Assembly (NCBI GenBank): GCA_015863215.1
Contig: JACBXN010000014.1
Span: forward strand, 1 to 44,675
DNA length: 44,675 nucleotides
DNA from: Aerococcaceae bacterium DSM 111176
GTDB taxonomy: Bacteria > Bacillota > Bacilli > Lactobacillales > Aerococcaceae
Direction: 5' to 3'
Shown piece after piece: positions 34,771 to 43,290 of the stretch. The translations under genes and the position numbers were made by a program. Below the pieces are notes generated by a model. It did no database searches and was not told where the DNA came from. It saw nothing but the letters and a program-made list of their open reading frames with translations. Each line of letters starts with the position of its first letter. Position 1 is the stretch's first letter.

Positions 34771-36174
34771 TCACTCTCTCCTCATAAACATCTTCTCTAA
34801 ATCAATTAATTGAATATCTGGCTGTTCTTCCGCTTCTTTCAAAAGCTCTCGAGAAAATCCTGATTTGGAGAACAACATATAAGACTTCTTCTCCTGCGGA
34901 AATAGTTTGGCTTTAGCCGTTAATTCTTTTAACACGCTCATATCTAACAGCTGATTGCGCCACTTACATTCTCCTAAAATCAGCTCCGCATCTCCCACTG
35001 CAAGTAAATCAATTTCTTCTTGCCGCTGCTCGTAAGGATTATTCCCCCACCAAGAACCATATTCTTGAACATAGAACGGGATTTGATTCGTCTGAATGAT
35101 GCTTTCTAAATACTCTTTAGCCATCTGTTCGAAAGCAAAACCCATAAAGTCAGACAAACCTGGCTTCACTCTTTCCTCGTAGACTCTTTCAGCTTGTCTT
35201 AATTCAATCGCTTGAATATTCGGCCGGACTAATTGATGCCAGAAGCGGTACATGCCGTCTACAATGACATAAATTGATTTGCGTCCTTCTTTCTGGCCGA
35301 CAGAAGTCCACTTCTCAACGATACCTAATTCAATTAAGGATTTTAAATAGTGGCTTAATGCTCCGGTAGACTGCCCAATCTTTGTCGCAATTTCATTGTT
35401 TCTTGAAGCACCATTCGCAATGGCTGACAAAATATCGTTGTAGATTTTGGGTTCTCTAAGTTCTTGCTGCAGCAAATTAGCTGGTTCCTCATACAATCTG
35501 CCTCTTGGATTCAAATATAAATTGATAATATTTTCTTTCAAAGTTAATTGAGCGTCTACAAAAGACAAGTATTCAGCCACCCCGCCCGTCACCGCAAAAA
35601 GTACCGCTGCCTGTTCATAATCAAAACTCTTTAAGCCAGCCCAACTCTCTATATAAGTAAATGGCTTAATCTTATACTGAGCCGTTCTTCTCCCGTACAA
35701 AGGACTTTTGTAACCAAGAACTTGATTCTCCATAAAAGACATTGAGGATCCGCAAAGAATTAACATCAGCTGAGAACTATGCCGATGTTTGTCAATCATC
35801 GCCTGCAATTCTGAAGACACTGAGCTTTCCGATTCAGCAAGATAAGGATATTCATCTATCACTAGAACTATCCTACGATTTACTGCCTCTTCAAAGAGAA
35901 AATCAAACGCTTCAGTCATTGTTTGGAAGCTGGGTAAACGTTCCGACAAACCAATCGCCCGGTAAATTGCTTGAGAAAGCATTTCTAAATTATATGATAA
36001 AGAGGATTGTAATCCGATATAATAACCCTTATTATCTTTACCTTCTAGAAATTTATGAATCAATGTTGTTTTGCCGACACGGCGCCGACCGTAGATAACA
36101 GCCAATTCAAAACGATTTGATTGATATTGTTGCTCTAAATCATTCAATTCTGACTCTCTGCCGATAAATTCCAT
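34771..36174 (-). CDS. AAA ATPase with DUF234 (PD-(D/E)XK-like) domain
   Basis: A 467-residue protein. The ATPase domain has FIGRESELNDL at the start, Walker A YGRRRVGKTTL (about 28-38), Walker B VLVIDEYPYL (about 102-111) and the sensor stretch LILCGSSMSFM. A winged helix follows (NNEIATKIGQSTGALSHYLKSL, about 258-279). The C-terminal DUF234 part has EEIDLLAV and LGECKWR (about 395-415), the D...E-x-K pattern of PD-(D/E)XK nucleases. This archaeal-type ATPase family is widespread but its function is not established; a DNA-linked role is likely. It is a single gene with terminators on both sides, beside the methylase remnant. Confidence 0.85.
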   Translation of the reverse strand: MEFIGRESELNDLEQQYQSNRFELAVIYGRRRVGKTTLIHKFLEGKDNKGYYIGLQSSLSYNLEMLSQAIYRAIGLSERLPSFQTMTEAFDFLFEEAVNRRIVLVIDEYPYLAESESSVSSELQAMIDKHRHSSQLMLILCGSSMSFMENQVLGYKSPLYGRRTAQYKIKPFTYIESWAGLKSFDYEQAAVLFAVTGGVAEYLSFVDAQLTLKENIINLYLNPRGRLYEEPANLLQQELREPKIYNDILSAIANGASRNNEIATKIGQSTGALSHYLKSLIELGIVEKWTSVGQKEGRKSIYVIVDGMYRFWHQLVRPNIQAIELRQAERVYEERVKPGLSDFMGFAFEQMAKEYLESIIQTNQIPFYVQEYGSWWGNNPYEQRQEEIDLLAVGDAELILGECKWRNQLLDMSVLKELTAKAKLFPQEKKSYMLFSKSGFSRELLKEAEEQPDIQLIDLEKMFMRRE

Positions 36175-36208
36175 GCTTATCCCTCCTTATTAAATATATT
36201 ATAACAGC

Positions 36209-36252
36209 AAAAACACGATTTACATAATCGCAATCATGTAAATCGTGTTTTT
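36209..36252 (-). terminator. Terminator of the nitroreductase gene
   Basis: A perfect 17-bp stem (36209-36225 against 36236-36252) with a 10-nt loop that includes the T/A tails. It begins 2 bp after the nitroreductase stop. Confidence 0.9.
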
Positions 36253-36253
36253 G

Positions 36254-36775
36254 TTATTCCACTAAATTAATCTCTTCCGTTCTTGGTTTAGGACCCGGTG
36301 TTTCTGCCGGAACGCCCAGCGCCATGACACTGAGACAAATGTGATGCTTTGGCAAACCTAATTTATCCAAGACTTTACGAACCGGTTTGCGGTCGCACAG
36401 ACCGTTAATTTGATGCATCCAAGCCATGCCTAAATCCAATGCTGCCGCAGCCAGCCACATACTTTGGACCGCCAAACCAACTTCAACCGCGCTAATCTGC
36501 CCCGCTCCCGGTACACTGACTAGAATAATTGCGGCTGGGTCATAGAAATCATACTCATAATCATGTATTTCCCGTCCGATTGCCTGCGCCAGTTCCGTAA
36601 TTAATTCTTTGTTCTTAACTACGGTGAACTTGCGTGACTGTTGATTAACTGATGTTGGCGATGAGCGTCCAGCTTCCGCAATCTTCATTAAATCTTCGTT
36701 ACTGACTTCATCATTGGTATAAGCTCGAATTGAACGACGTTTACCTACTACCTCAAAGAAATCTCGGCTTGTCAT
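36254..36775 (-). CDS. Nitroreductase-family flavoprotein
   Basis: A 173-residue protein of the FMN-dependent nitroreductase family, which reduces nitro groups, quinones or related substrates with NAD(P)H. It begins FFEVVGKRRSIRAYTND, with the Arg pair that binds FMN phosphate. SSPTSVNQQ (about 38-46) and GLAVQSMWLAAAALDLG (about 100-116) are typical, and the end has LGVPAETPGPKPR. A cytosolic dimer is expected. It sits about 80 bp downstream of a TlpA-like gene on the same strand and ends at a strong terminator. The physiological substrate is unknown. Confidence 0.85.
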   Translation of the reverse strand: MTSRDFFEVVGKRRSIRAYTNDEVSNEDLMKIAEAGRSSPTSVNQQSRKFTVVKNKELITELAQAIGREIHDYEYDFYDPAAIILVSVPGAGQISAVEVGLAVQSMWLAAAALDLGMAWMHQINGLCDRKPVRKVLDKLGLPKHHICLSVMALGVPAETPGPKPRTEEINLVE

Positions 36776-36853
36776 GTATCCTTCTCCTTCACTCGTACTT
36801 TATTAATCATAGTCAAATGGTGATGGAAGTTCAAATGATTGGTTTAATGTTTA

Positions 36854-37279
36854 CTATATCTCAATAACCTTCCCCAGCAGCTGTCTCAACTTAGCCGGTG
36901 AAACTTGTCCGCGCACCACTTCAACGACCTCTCCGTTGCTGTCGAGCAGTACCGTTAATGGCAGCATGTTTGCAACAAACTCAATTTGGTTGTTATGTTC
37001 AATATCAAAGTACACTGGGAAAGTAAGTCCCATCGACTCGACAAAATCTAACGCCGCTTCTTCTGTTTCAGTCGGACGGCTGTTAAGTGCATTCAGCATG
37101 ACGAAGTTCACTTCGTCACCGTACTGCACATAATTCTCTTCAAACAATGGCATTTCATCGCGGCAAGGCGGACACCAAGTCGCCCAAATATTAACTAAAG
37201 TCGGCTTGCCTTCATTATCATCCAGAGAATGTTCGATACCGTCTTGATCCAAGAAAGTCGTTACCGGACCAATTTCCAC
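36854..37279 (-). pseudogene. TlpA/ResA-like thioredoxin without export signal
   Basis: A thioredoxin-fold protein of 141 residues with active site WATWCPPCRDEMP (CPPC at about 36-39) and the cis-Pro region NMLPLTVLLDSNGEV. TlpA/ResA proteins act outside the membrane on cysteines of exported proteins. They carry an N-terminal anchor of 20-40 residues, which is absent here. The frame starts at a GTG, and an in-frame TAA stands four codons upstream. The thioredoxin domain itself looks whole. It is probably a 5'-truncated gene; a cytosolic form with the GTG start cannot be excluded. Confidence 0.65.
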
Positions 37280-37673
37280 CGTCGCTTTTTACAAAGCACG
37301 CATAGGGAATGTTTGCCATTGTTATAGCACTCCGCTTGCGTGACAGTCAGCTAGATTTTATCTAGTTGTCCAACCCTGATACCCGGCGGTAACAAGAATT
37401 TGCAGGTGAAGCCTTTGATTGCTTTCATAGCTTCCACTCCAGTAGAGACTCATCTTCCATCCCACCTCTATAATTTGGCTCAAGTCTATACAACAGTCAC
37501 GTTAGGAAAGTAATGTTAGATTTTTTCAACTAGCATAGGCGTATCACTTTCTGAAAACTTTAAAAATTATGGGTCGACTTTAAACTTCAGAGCAACTCTT
37601 AGCATTTTAAGATTGAATTCATCAAGTCAAACATTTTAAGAAGTTTAACCGGTGCCCCACTCTTTCTAGCTTG
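37280..37673. other. Gap without recognisable gene
   Basis: I see no intact gene. On the minus strand an ATG near 37425 with GGAGTGGAAG before it opens a 25-codon frame (KAIKGFTCKFLLPPG) that stops at a TAG. It may be a relic of a gene upstream of the TlpA fragment. The remainder is AT-rich. Confidence 0.4.
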
Positions 37674-40097
37674 TCACCAACGAACATGGTCCAAGGCTTC
37701 CTGAGTCCAGGGTAGAGGATACAGGCAATATTGCGTTCCACTTGTTGGATCAGTCACCTCTATTTGCAACTTTGGACTGATATATACTTCTTCTGGACCA
37801 TAAGGATAAAATTCGATGTAGAAATAACCCTTGCTATCCGCCATCCCTTCAAAGTAAGTCGGTCCAGAAAAGCCGTGATTATGAAGATTTAACACTATGG
37901 GAGCATTGGGATAAGTATGTCCTTCAATATATCCTTGCTGATCAAAATAACGCTCCAATGTAAAATTAGCATTTTCGGATTCCAGAGCCGTCGGTTTAAA
38001 TAGATTCAGCCGCTGAAGATTGACTTCACTGCCATCCACATCTGAAATTATTTTAAATACAGAGTTTCTCAAATGAGGCTGAAAGTTAGCTTGAAAGTAT
38101 CCATTTTGATCCGTTGGCACTGTTACTCTTAAAAGTTCATCAAATGCATCTGTATAAAAACTGTAGTTACCTCGAATAATGGTAATTGATGAATTTGGCA
38201 GTGCATAGCCGGAAACTCTGCTATCTTGAAAAAAAATCGGTTCGACTAACAGTTGTCCTTGTGTTGATTGAAGGGACAGCAGTTGCCAAGCGATGGGTGG
38301 AATACTGGCTTCCCTTGAGGGAGAGAGATGATGCCAGTTATCTTCTAACCAATCCACCGCACCCGTATATGGAGAGGTCACCTGGTAGCCCATGACTTGA
38401 TTAAATGGCAAGAAGTCATCATAGACATAAATCGAGTTAGGAAGAGTTTTTGCAAGGTTTTCTTGCCGCATTTCATTCCAATAAGGTACGGAAGTTTGAG
38501 CATCACCTGTACTTGGCACTAATAAAGATAAAGTATTTTCTTCATTGCGAATAAGGTAGGCACGATAGGGTAAGTCATGCAACCCGGTAAATGCATATTC
38601 AATGGACGCTTCCACCAATCTCATTTGTCCTTCTTCAGTTAATGTTAAGATGTGTTTAGGCTGCTCAAGCTGGGTAGGAATTAAGTAGTGGGAAGGACTG
38701 GACTGATTATTGATAAATAAACCAGTGACTCTGTTTTCCTCTGTCTCAATTTGCACTTGCCTAAAATAATGGTGGGGATGTGAGAAATACATGGTCCCAT
38801 AGGCCAGTTCATTGATATCAACATAAGTTTCTAATCCAGGGTACAAATCTTGTGGAATCGGATAGCGTTCCCCTTCAAAGATATAGGATTCGTCATCTGC
38901 GTACAGCCGGTTTAAATGGAGATAGTAATCATACATGTACACAGTAAACCAATCCTCTTGCACAAAGGTACCGAGGTCAGGATAGAACGGACTGATTAGA
39001 TTGTTAAATACCATCTCAGAATATTGTTTCAAATAGATTGAATCGATAAAATACAGTGCTTCTGAAATAAAGGTATAGGCCTCTTCGTAGTCAAAATAGT
39101 ATTCCGTATTGTAACCCAATTCGATACTATTCAATTTATCGACAAAAGCTTGAATATCAAAGTTGCCAACAAAGGGGTTCTCCTCAGACATTGACGAATG
39201 GTCCGATCCATCGAGCTCTCTATGATTATCCTCATAGGGAAAATGATTTTCCACATTGACCCCATAAGAACTTATCCAATCAAAAGTTTGTGGAATGGGT
39301 TGACCATCGCCGCTCATTCCAAGTGATATCACTTGATAAAGGTCATCCACTCGATACCAAAAGTCGGCTGAGCCCCACTGAATAGCATAATAAGGGCGCA
39401 AATTATATTCATAGGGGTTTGTTTCCTGATGGTCTTCAAATATTTGAAGGGCATGACCTGTCGCAATGGCAACTGCTTGCCCCAACTTCCAATGCTTATA
39501 ATTGTCAGCTTTTAAATTTTCTAATTGATCGATTCTTTCAGAAATGATTTCTAACTGGGATCGATAGTTATCTGTCATACCTAGGTCCGCCATCTCCTGA
39601 TAACGAACATCCTCCGCCAAGAGGATATAGTAAGCTATACGAATCTGAAGTTCATCCAGCAAGGCTCGATCCCAATCCGACCTGTCAGGTTGCATCTCTT
39701 CGATAATGAAGGTGTGTCCAAACATTGTCATGACTTCTCTCATGAGTCCCATATAATGTTGGTCGGGATCGTATGCATGGACATATTCTAAGAAAGAGTT
39801 ATACATGACTTCGATAATGGGTAATTCATTTTGTGAAAAATCGAGTGCCGGTAAATTGCGGATAACTTCAATCGTTAAATTTATTTCCGCATCAATTTGA
39901 TTAAACGGATTCTTGTCAGTATTCTTTTCATGTACGTCAATCAAAGGGTCAATCATTTCCTGAGCTTGTACATGGGATTCGACCATCCATCCTCGCTTAA
40001 CTAAAGTTAAGGTAAGCGGATTAACGATTAAGCTAAGCAGCAAAGCCACTAGCCATTTTTTTTGCTTATAAAAGTCTATAAAGTAAGTTTTCCTCAT
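37674..40097 (-). CDS. Large secreted protein with C-terminal Ig-like domains
   Basis: An 807-residue protein with a basic N-terminus, a hydrophobic helix (about 14-34) and a likely signal peptidase site after VQAQ near 47, so it is exported. Residues 50-640 are rich in Tyr, Asp and aromatic residues with no catalytic motif I recognise. Two related Ig-like repeats fill about 650-715 (VSGYALPNSSITI, QNGYFQANF) and 735-800 (IEGHTYPNAPIVL, SKGYFYIEF), in the style of bacterial Ig domains. There is no LPXTG anchor. It diverges from another secreted gene of similar N-terminal plan. A cell-surface or secreted enzyme or adhesin is possible, but the function is unknown. Confidence 0.7.
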   Translation of the reverse strand: MRKTYFIDFYKQKKWLVALLLSLIVNPLTLTLVKRGWMVESHVQAQEMIDPLIDVHEKNTDKNPFNQIDAEINLTIEVIRNLPALDFSQNELPIIEVMYNSFLEYVHAYDPDQHYMGLMREVMTMFGHTFIIEEMQPDRSDWDRALLDELQIRIAYYILLAEDVRYQEMADLGMTDNYRSQLEIISERIDQLENLKADNYKHWKLGQAVAIATGHALQIFEDHQETNPYEYNLRPYYAIQWGSADFWYRVDDLYQVISLGMSGDGQPIPQTFDWISSYGVNVENHFPYEDNHRELDGSDHSSMSEENPFVGNFDIQAFVDKLNSIELGYNTEYYFDYEEAYTFISEALYFIDSIYLKQYSEMVFNNLISPFYPDLGTFVQEDWFTVYMYDYYLHLNRLYADDESYIFEGERYPIPQDLYPGLETYVDINELAYGTMYFSHPHHYFRQVQIETEENRVTGLFINNQSSPSHYLIPTQLEQPKHILTLTEEGQMRLVEASIEYAFTGLHDLPYRAYLIRNEENTLSLLVPSTGDAQTSVPYWNEMRQENLAKTLPNSIYVYDDFLPFNQVMGYQVTSPYTGAVDWLEDNWHHLSPSREASIPPIAWQLLSLQSTQGQLLVEPIFFQDSRVSGYALPNSSITIIRGNYSFYTDAFDELLRVTVPTDQNGYFQANFQPHLRNSVFKIISDVDGSEVNLQRLNLFKPTALESENANFTLERYFDQQGYIEGHTYPNAPIVLNLHNHGFSGPTYFEGMADSKGYFYIEFYPYGPEEVYISPKLQIEVTDPTSGTQYCLYPLPWTQEALDHVRW

Positions 40098-40299
40098 AAT
40101 AACTGCCTCCTATTAATGATATAAACTTAAAAAGGCTTAAGTTTATTCTATTAACATATCTAATACACATCAAAATTAATAAACAACCATCACTTTCAAA
40201 ACTATTATATATAAATTTTTCAATGGGTACATCCATGCTTTCTTAAACTAGCTTATAAAATGCTTATGAATGTGTCATTAAAAAGATGATTAATGAAAA

Positions 40300-40341
40300 T
40301 ATAATGCTATAATCTAAGTAATAAAATAAGGGAGTGTTACG
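40300..40341 (+). promoter_or_regulatory. Candidate -10 boxes and RBS of the secreted-protein gene
   Basis: Two TATAAT boxes at 40300-40305 and 40308-40313 lie 29-42 bases before the ATG at 40342, with AGGGAG 7 nt before that ATG. No good -35 is seen. Confidence 0.4.
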
Positions 40342-41262
40342 ATGATAGCCAAGCCTTTTTGGAAATTACTACTGACTGTTTTAGCTTTAGCTGGGCCCGG
40401 TCAAGACCTGATACTATTTGTTTCCTCTTTCTCAAACTCAATTTATGCTCAAGATCTTAACAGTTTTATGGGTTATAATATGCAGCAACCTTGGAAAGAT
40501 TTACTTTCAAACTTTGACGCCCAACCAAACTACAATACCGAAATCATGCTTCAAGAAGCTCGGCAATTAGATTTTTCACACTTAGCTGCTGAATTTCAAA
40601 TCATTCTTGATGGTCTTTTGATTGCAGTGCCATCGGGCAGCCGCACTAAGGCATATAACGATAGCTTTATTCTTAGTCGTCAAATTGATAGCGTTTCTTC
40701 TGAGGAACAAGTGGCTTTGAACATTATACGTACCATAGACTATCATATGACATCATCCCGATTAGGACCGCATATTAAAAACCAATGGCTATCTAACATT
40801 GAACGTTTTTACAATGTTAATGGAAGTCAATACGAGCAGGATATTATTTTCAAACTGGCAAAACGAACAGGTCTGGCGCCTGAAGCTTATAGCTATACTC
40901 TCATTGAAGCAACTAGCCCATCAGCCGCTCATTATCTCATCGAGACTACTTTCCAAGACTTCGTCTGGTGGACCAGTAACTATCGTTATGATTATCGCTC
41001 AGATGAACTTGACGTCTTGGGTGAGGGGATGATTGACTTTGAGCGCTCGAACCGATGGTATCGCATTAGCTCTGAGCCTGATGAGGTACAGCCATTGAAC
41101 CCTGGTTCATAAAGCCATCTACCTTCTAACTTTAACAGCTATGCCCCCTCCTCACCCATTGATACTTGAGAAATCACTGCTATAGCTACCTCGTTCGAAG
41201 CATTGTCTGTCGAAGAAATTCAAAGCTTACTAACTAGAGAACTCACGCCTCCCCTTTTTTAG
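40342..41262 (+). pseudogene. Decayed secreted protein, plan like the divergent gene
   Basis: The first 256 codons encode a signal peptide (hydrophobic residues about 8-32, likely cut after IYAQ) and a region rich in Tyr, Trp and Arg (FQDFVWWTSNYRYDYR). The general plan, including the mature start and an ARQLDFSH/LPALDFSQ correspondence, resembles the N-terminal part of the divergent 807-residue protein. After TAA at 41110-41112 the same frame continues through a TGA and reaches TAG at 41260 with ordinary-looking codons (EALSVEEIQSLLTREL). This suggests a longer gene with two nonsense codons. A 256-residue product could still be secreted. The family is unknown. Confidence 0.5.
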
Positions 41263-41779
41263 AAATGGTATGTCCGCACTCTTAGCCACCTAATTCACTC
41301 CTTATTTATGTTTGACTTAATAGACTTTGTAATAATAATTTTAGAAAAGCTGACTAAGAGAGTCCATAAGACTTGGCTATTTCTGTCAAATTGTCTCTCT
41401 AGTTCTGTTAATCTCATAAACATAGTTATTTTTATATCTTTGCTTGCTATAAGTTTTCTTATCGACAGTGTTCTTCCAATGATAACAATTTTTGTTTTAA
41501 TTTCATTCCACCCCATATTCACTAGTATGACTTCTACTAGGTATATTAATATCAAATTCTATTAAATCATTTAGCAATTACACTTCCCATTGGAAAATCA
41601 TTATCAATTCTATTTAAAGATCATAGTAATTATAGCATATCCTCCTAAGACAGCGCTTACTGTTTTTATAAAACACTCTATCCTGTGTTACTTAACGCAC
41701 CTATTATGAAGATAAGTATATATTATATTCTTGAATGTTTAGGATGAGTTAAAAATAAACATTCAATGGACGTTAAACA
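41263..41779. other. AT-rich gap before the accessory cluster
   Basis: No supported gene is seen. Opposite-strand open frames at 41295-41555 and 41308-41565 overlap each other almost fully. Neither has a clear ribosome binding site or recognisable product; the minus one reads slightly more protein-like. This is probably noncoding sequence or a relic. Confidence 0.4.
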
Positions 41780-41814
41780 CCCCACATCGATGGCAGTCGA
41801 TGTGGGGTCCTTTG
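41780..41814 (+). terminator. GC-rich hairpin before radC-like gene
   Basis: A perfect 11-bp stem (CCCCACATCGA at 41780-41790 against TCGATGTGGGG at 41797-41807) with loop TGGCAG is followed by TCCTTTG. It may be a terminator of an upstream element or an attenuator of the following genes, whose first ATG is at 41845. Confidence 0.6.
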
Positions 41815-41844
41815 TGCTTATTTTATATTTAGGAGGAAAATGTT

Positions 41845-42306
41845 ATGGATACTATTTCAGTTGTAGAATTAAAGCAAATTGTGGTTGGTGAAACTCTTTT
41901 TGAAGACAAAAAGATGAGCTCGACAGGAACAGTCGCGAATTTTTCCCGTGAGTATATTGGAAACAATGATCGAGAAACATTAATTGTGATTGGGGTCAAT
42001 ACCAAGTCAGGTATTAACTTTATATCCACCGTCTCAGTAGGTTCACTCAATTCAACCATTGCAACACCCAGAGAGATATTCAAAAATGCGATTTTATCAA
42101 ATTGTGCTCGAATATTTTTGGCTCACAATCATCCATCCTATGATTTAACCCCATCAGAGACGGACATCCATTTCACCATGCGAATTCAAAAAGCAGGAGC
42201 TCTACTGGGGATTGAACTGGTCGATCACTTGATTGTGACACCCACTGATTATTTTTCTTTCTTGGGTGAAGGTTACTTAGACAATGGAGGGGTTATCTAT
42301 GAGTAA
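41845..42306 (+). CDS. RadC-like JAB/MPN-domain protein
   Basis: A 153-residue protein consisting of a JAB metallo-domain only. The metal motif is HNHPSYDLTPSETD (about 93-106), preceded by AILSNCARIFLA and by VGSLNSTIATPREIF. Full chromosomal RadC has about 225 residues with an N-terminal helix-hairpin-helix part; this short form is typical of plasmids, ICEs and genomic islands. AGGAGG lies 7-8 nt before the ATG. It starts a tightly packed plus-strand cluster. The biochemical role of RadC-like JAB proteins remains unsettled. Confidence 0.85.
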   Translation: MDTISVVELKQIVVGETLFEDKKMSSTGTVANFSREYIGNNDRETLIVIGVNTKSGINFISTVSVGSLNSTIATPREIFKNAILSNCARIFLAHNHPSYDLTPSETDIHFTMRIQKAGALLGIELVDHLIVTPTDYFSFLGEGYLDNGGVIYE

Positions 42307-42604
42307 GGATACCTTAGCACTAGAATGGCTCAGCAAACACTTAGGCCAGCCGCTAACACTGGATGATGTCGGTTATGAGTCCTATGTATTTGAAGGAGAA
42401 GAGTTAGATACTTCTCTCATACCTAATGAATGTAGTTCCTATTTTAAACCCGACCAGTCAGTTTTGACCTATCTCTACGCTTATGGTGATACTATGGTTT
42501 ATTTTTTCCAACCCTTAGCCCTAGAGGTATCTGATGTAATACTGGTAGGATTATTAGATAATTTTCAACTCATTGATTATACAATTATGAAAGGAGACGT
42601 TTAA
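42299..42604 (+). CDS. Small hypothetical acidic protein
   Basis: A 101-residue protein whose ATG at 42299 overlaps the radC-like stop by eight bases, with GGAGGGG 6 nt upstream. A start 15 bases earlier is in frame but lacks such a site. It has segments LALEWLSKHLGQPLTLDDV and a hydrophobic end, with many Asp and Glu. No family is recognised. The overlap shows it is co-translated with the JAB protein, as in mobile-element cargo. Confidence 0.65.
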   Translation: MSKDTLALEWLSKHLGQPLTLDDVGYESYVFEGEELDTSLIPNECSSYFKPDQSVLTYLYAYGDTMVYFFQPLALEVSDVILVGLLDNFQLIDYTIMKGDV

Positions 42605-42605
42605 C

Positions 42606-42707
42606 ATGTTTAAAACTATACTTATTTTAGAAACCATCGCCCTTATTGCATCAGCCATTGCCAAGGAACTTAGACGACGAAATAGAGGAGGAAGAGTCAA
42701 TGGTTAA
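42606..42707 (+). CDS. 33-residue single-helix membrane peptide
   Basis: The ATG at 42606, with AGGAGA 8 nt before it, encodes 33 residues. A hydrophobic helix (about 4-19, ILILETIALIASAIA) is followed by a strongly basic tail (KELRRRNRGGR). The stop lies inside the next gene, with eight bases of overlap. Its regular ribosome binding site and tight placement argue that it is translated. The function is unknown; an anchor, a holin-like or a small regulatory peptide is possible. Confidence 0.6.
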   Translation: MFKTILILETIALIASAIAKELRRRNRGGRVNG

Positions 42708-43251
42708 AGAATTAAGTAAAGAGATTGTAACCAAAGTGATAGAAGAGGATTCTGGAAGCCATCGGTATGTATTAGAAAGAGTGTGGGATGACAAACAGCC
42801 CCTAGTGGCAGTGATTACCCTTTACCCTTCCAGCTCAGAACTGATTATCACTGATACTACGACCATGTTGATTACCAACAACGTATACAAATTGGGATTT
42901 GGGGGCTTTTTTTCTGTGAACCTGTATTCAAAGGTGGAATTCCCCGATTCCCCGACGAAAAAAGAGAGAGGACGCAATTACAAGACTGCGACCAACAAGA
43001 CCAACGACCAATACATTTTGGAGTATTGTAAACAGGCAGACGAGATCATTATTGCGGTAGGGTCTCTCCCCTCCAAGAACAAATCGGTGAAGCAACGACT
43101 CCAAGCCATCTTATCCACTTTAGAGAAGGAGGACTTGATGGTAAAAACTAAAAGTTTGATTGATCCTGTAAAAAAAGTGTTGTGCCATCCTCTCGCACCT
43201 AAAGTAAGAAACAGTTGGACATTAGAAGCAGATTCACCCTCCAAATTATAG
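42700..43251 (+). CDS. DUF1643-domain protein
   Basis: A 183-residue protein that fits DUF1643. An ITLYPSSSE stretch stands where the family has a MLNPSTA-type motif. It also has YKLGFGGFFSVNLYSK (about 67-82), NDQYILEYCKQADEIIIAVG (about 102-121), and a C-terminal CHPLAPKVRNSW like the family PRHPL end. The start at 42700 follows GAGGAGGAAG by 4-6 nt, while an in-frame start 54 bases earlier has no such site. DUF1643 proteins are common in phages and islands; their activity is unknown. Confidence 0.75.
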   Translation: MVKELSKEIVTKVIEEDSGSHRYVLERVWDDKQPLVAVITLYPSSSELIITDTTTMLITNNVYKLGFGGFFSVNLYSKVEFPDSPTKKERGRNYKTATNKTNDQYILEYCKQADEIIIAVGSLPSKNKSVKQRLQAILSTLEKEDLMVKTKSLIDPVKKVLCHPLAPKVRNSWTLEADSPSKL

Positions 43252-43290
43252 TATATTAGAATAAGCATATGGAAAAGGAGAGGGAACAAA

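Noticed and set aside
41295-41565. Two opposite open frames in the AT-rich gap
   Set aside because: They overlap each other fully, lack clear start signals and look like chance frames. A small gene on the minus strand cannot be fully excluded.
42978-43289. Minus-strand frame opposite the DUF1643 gene
   Set aside because: It is antisense to a well-supported gene with a proper ribosome binding site.
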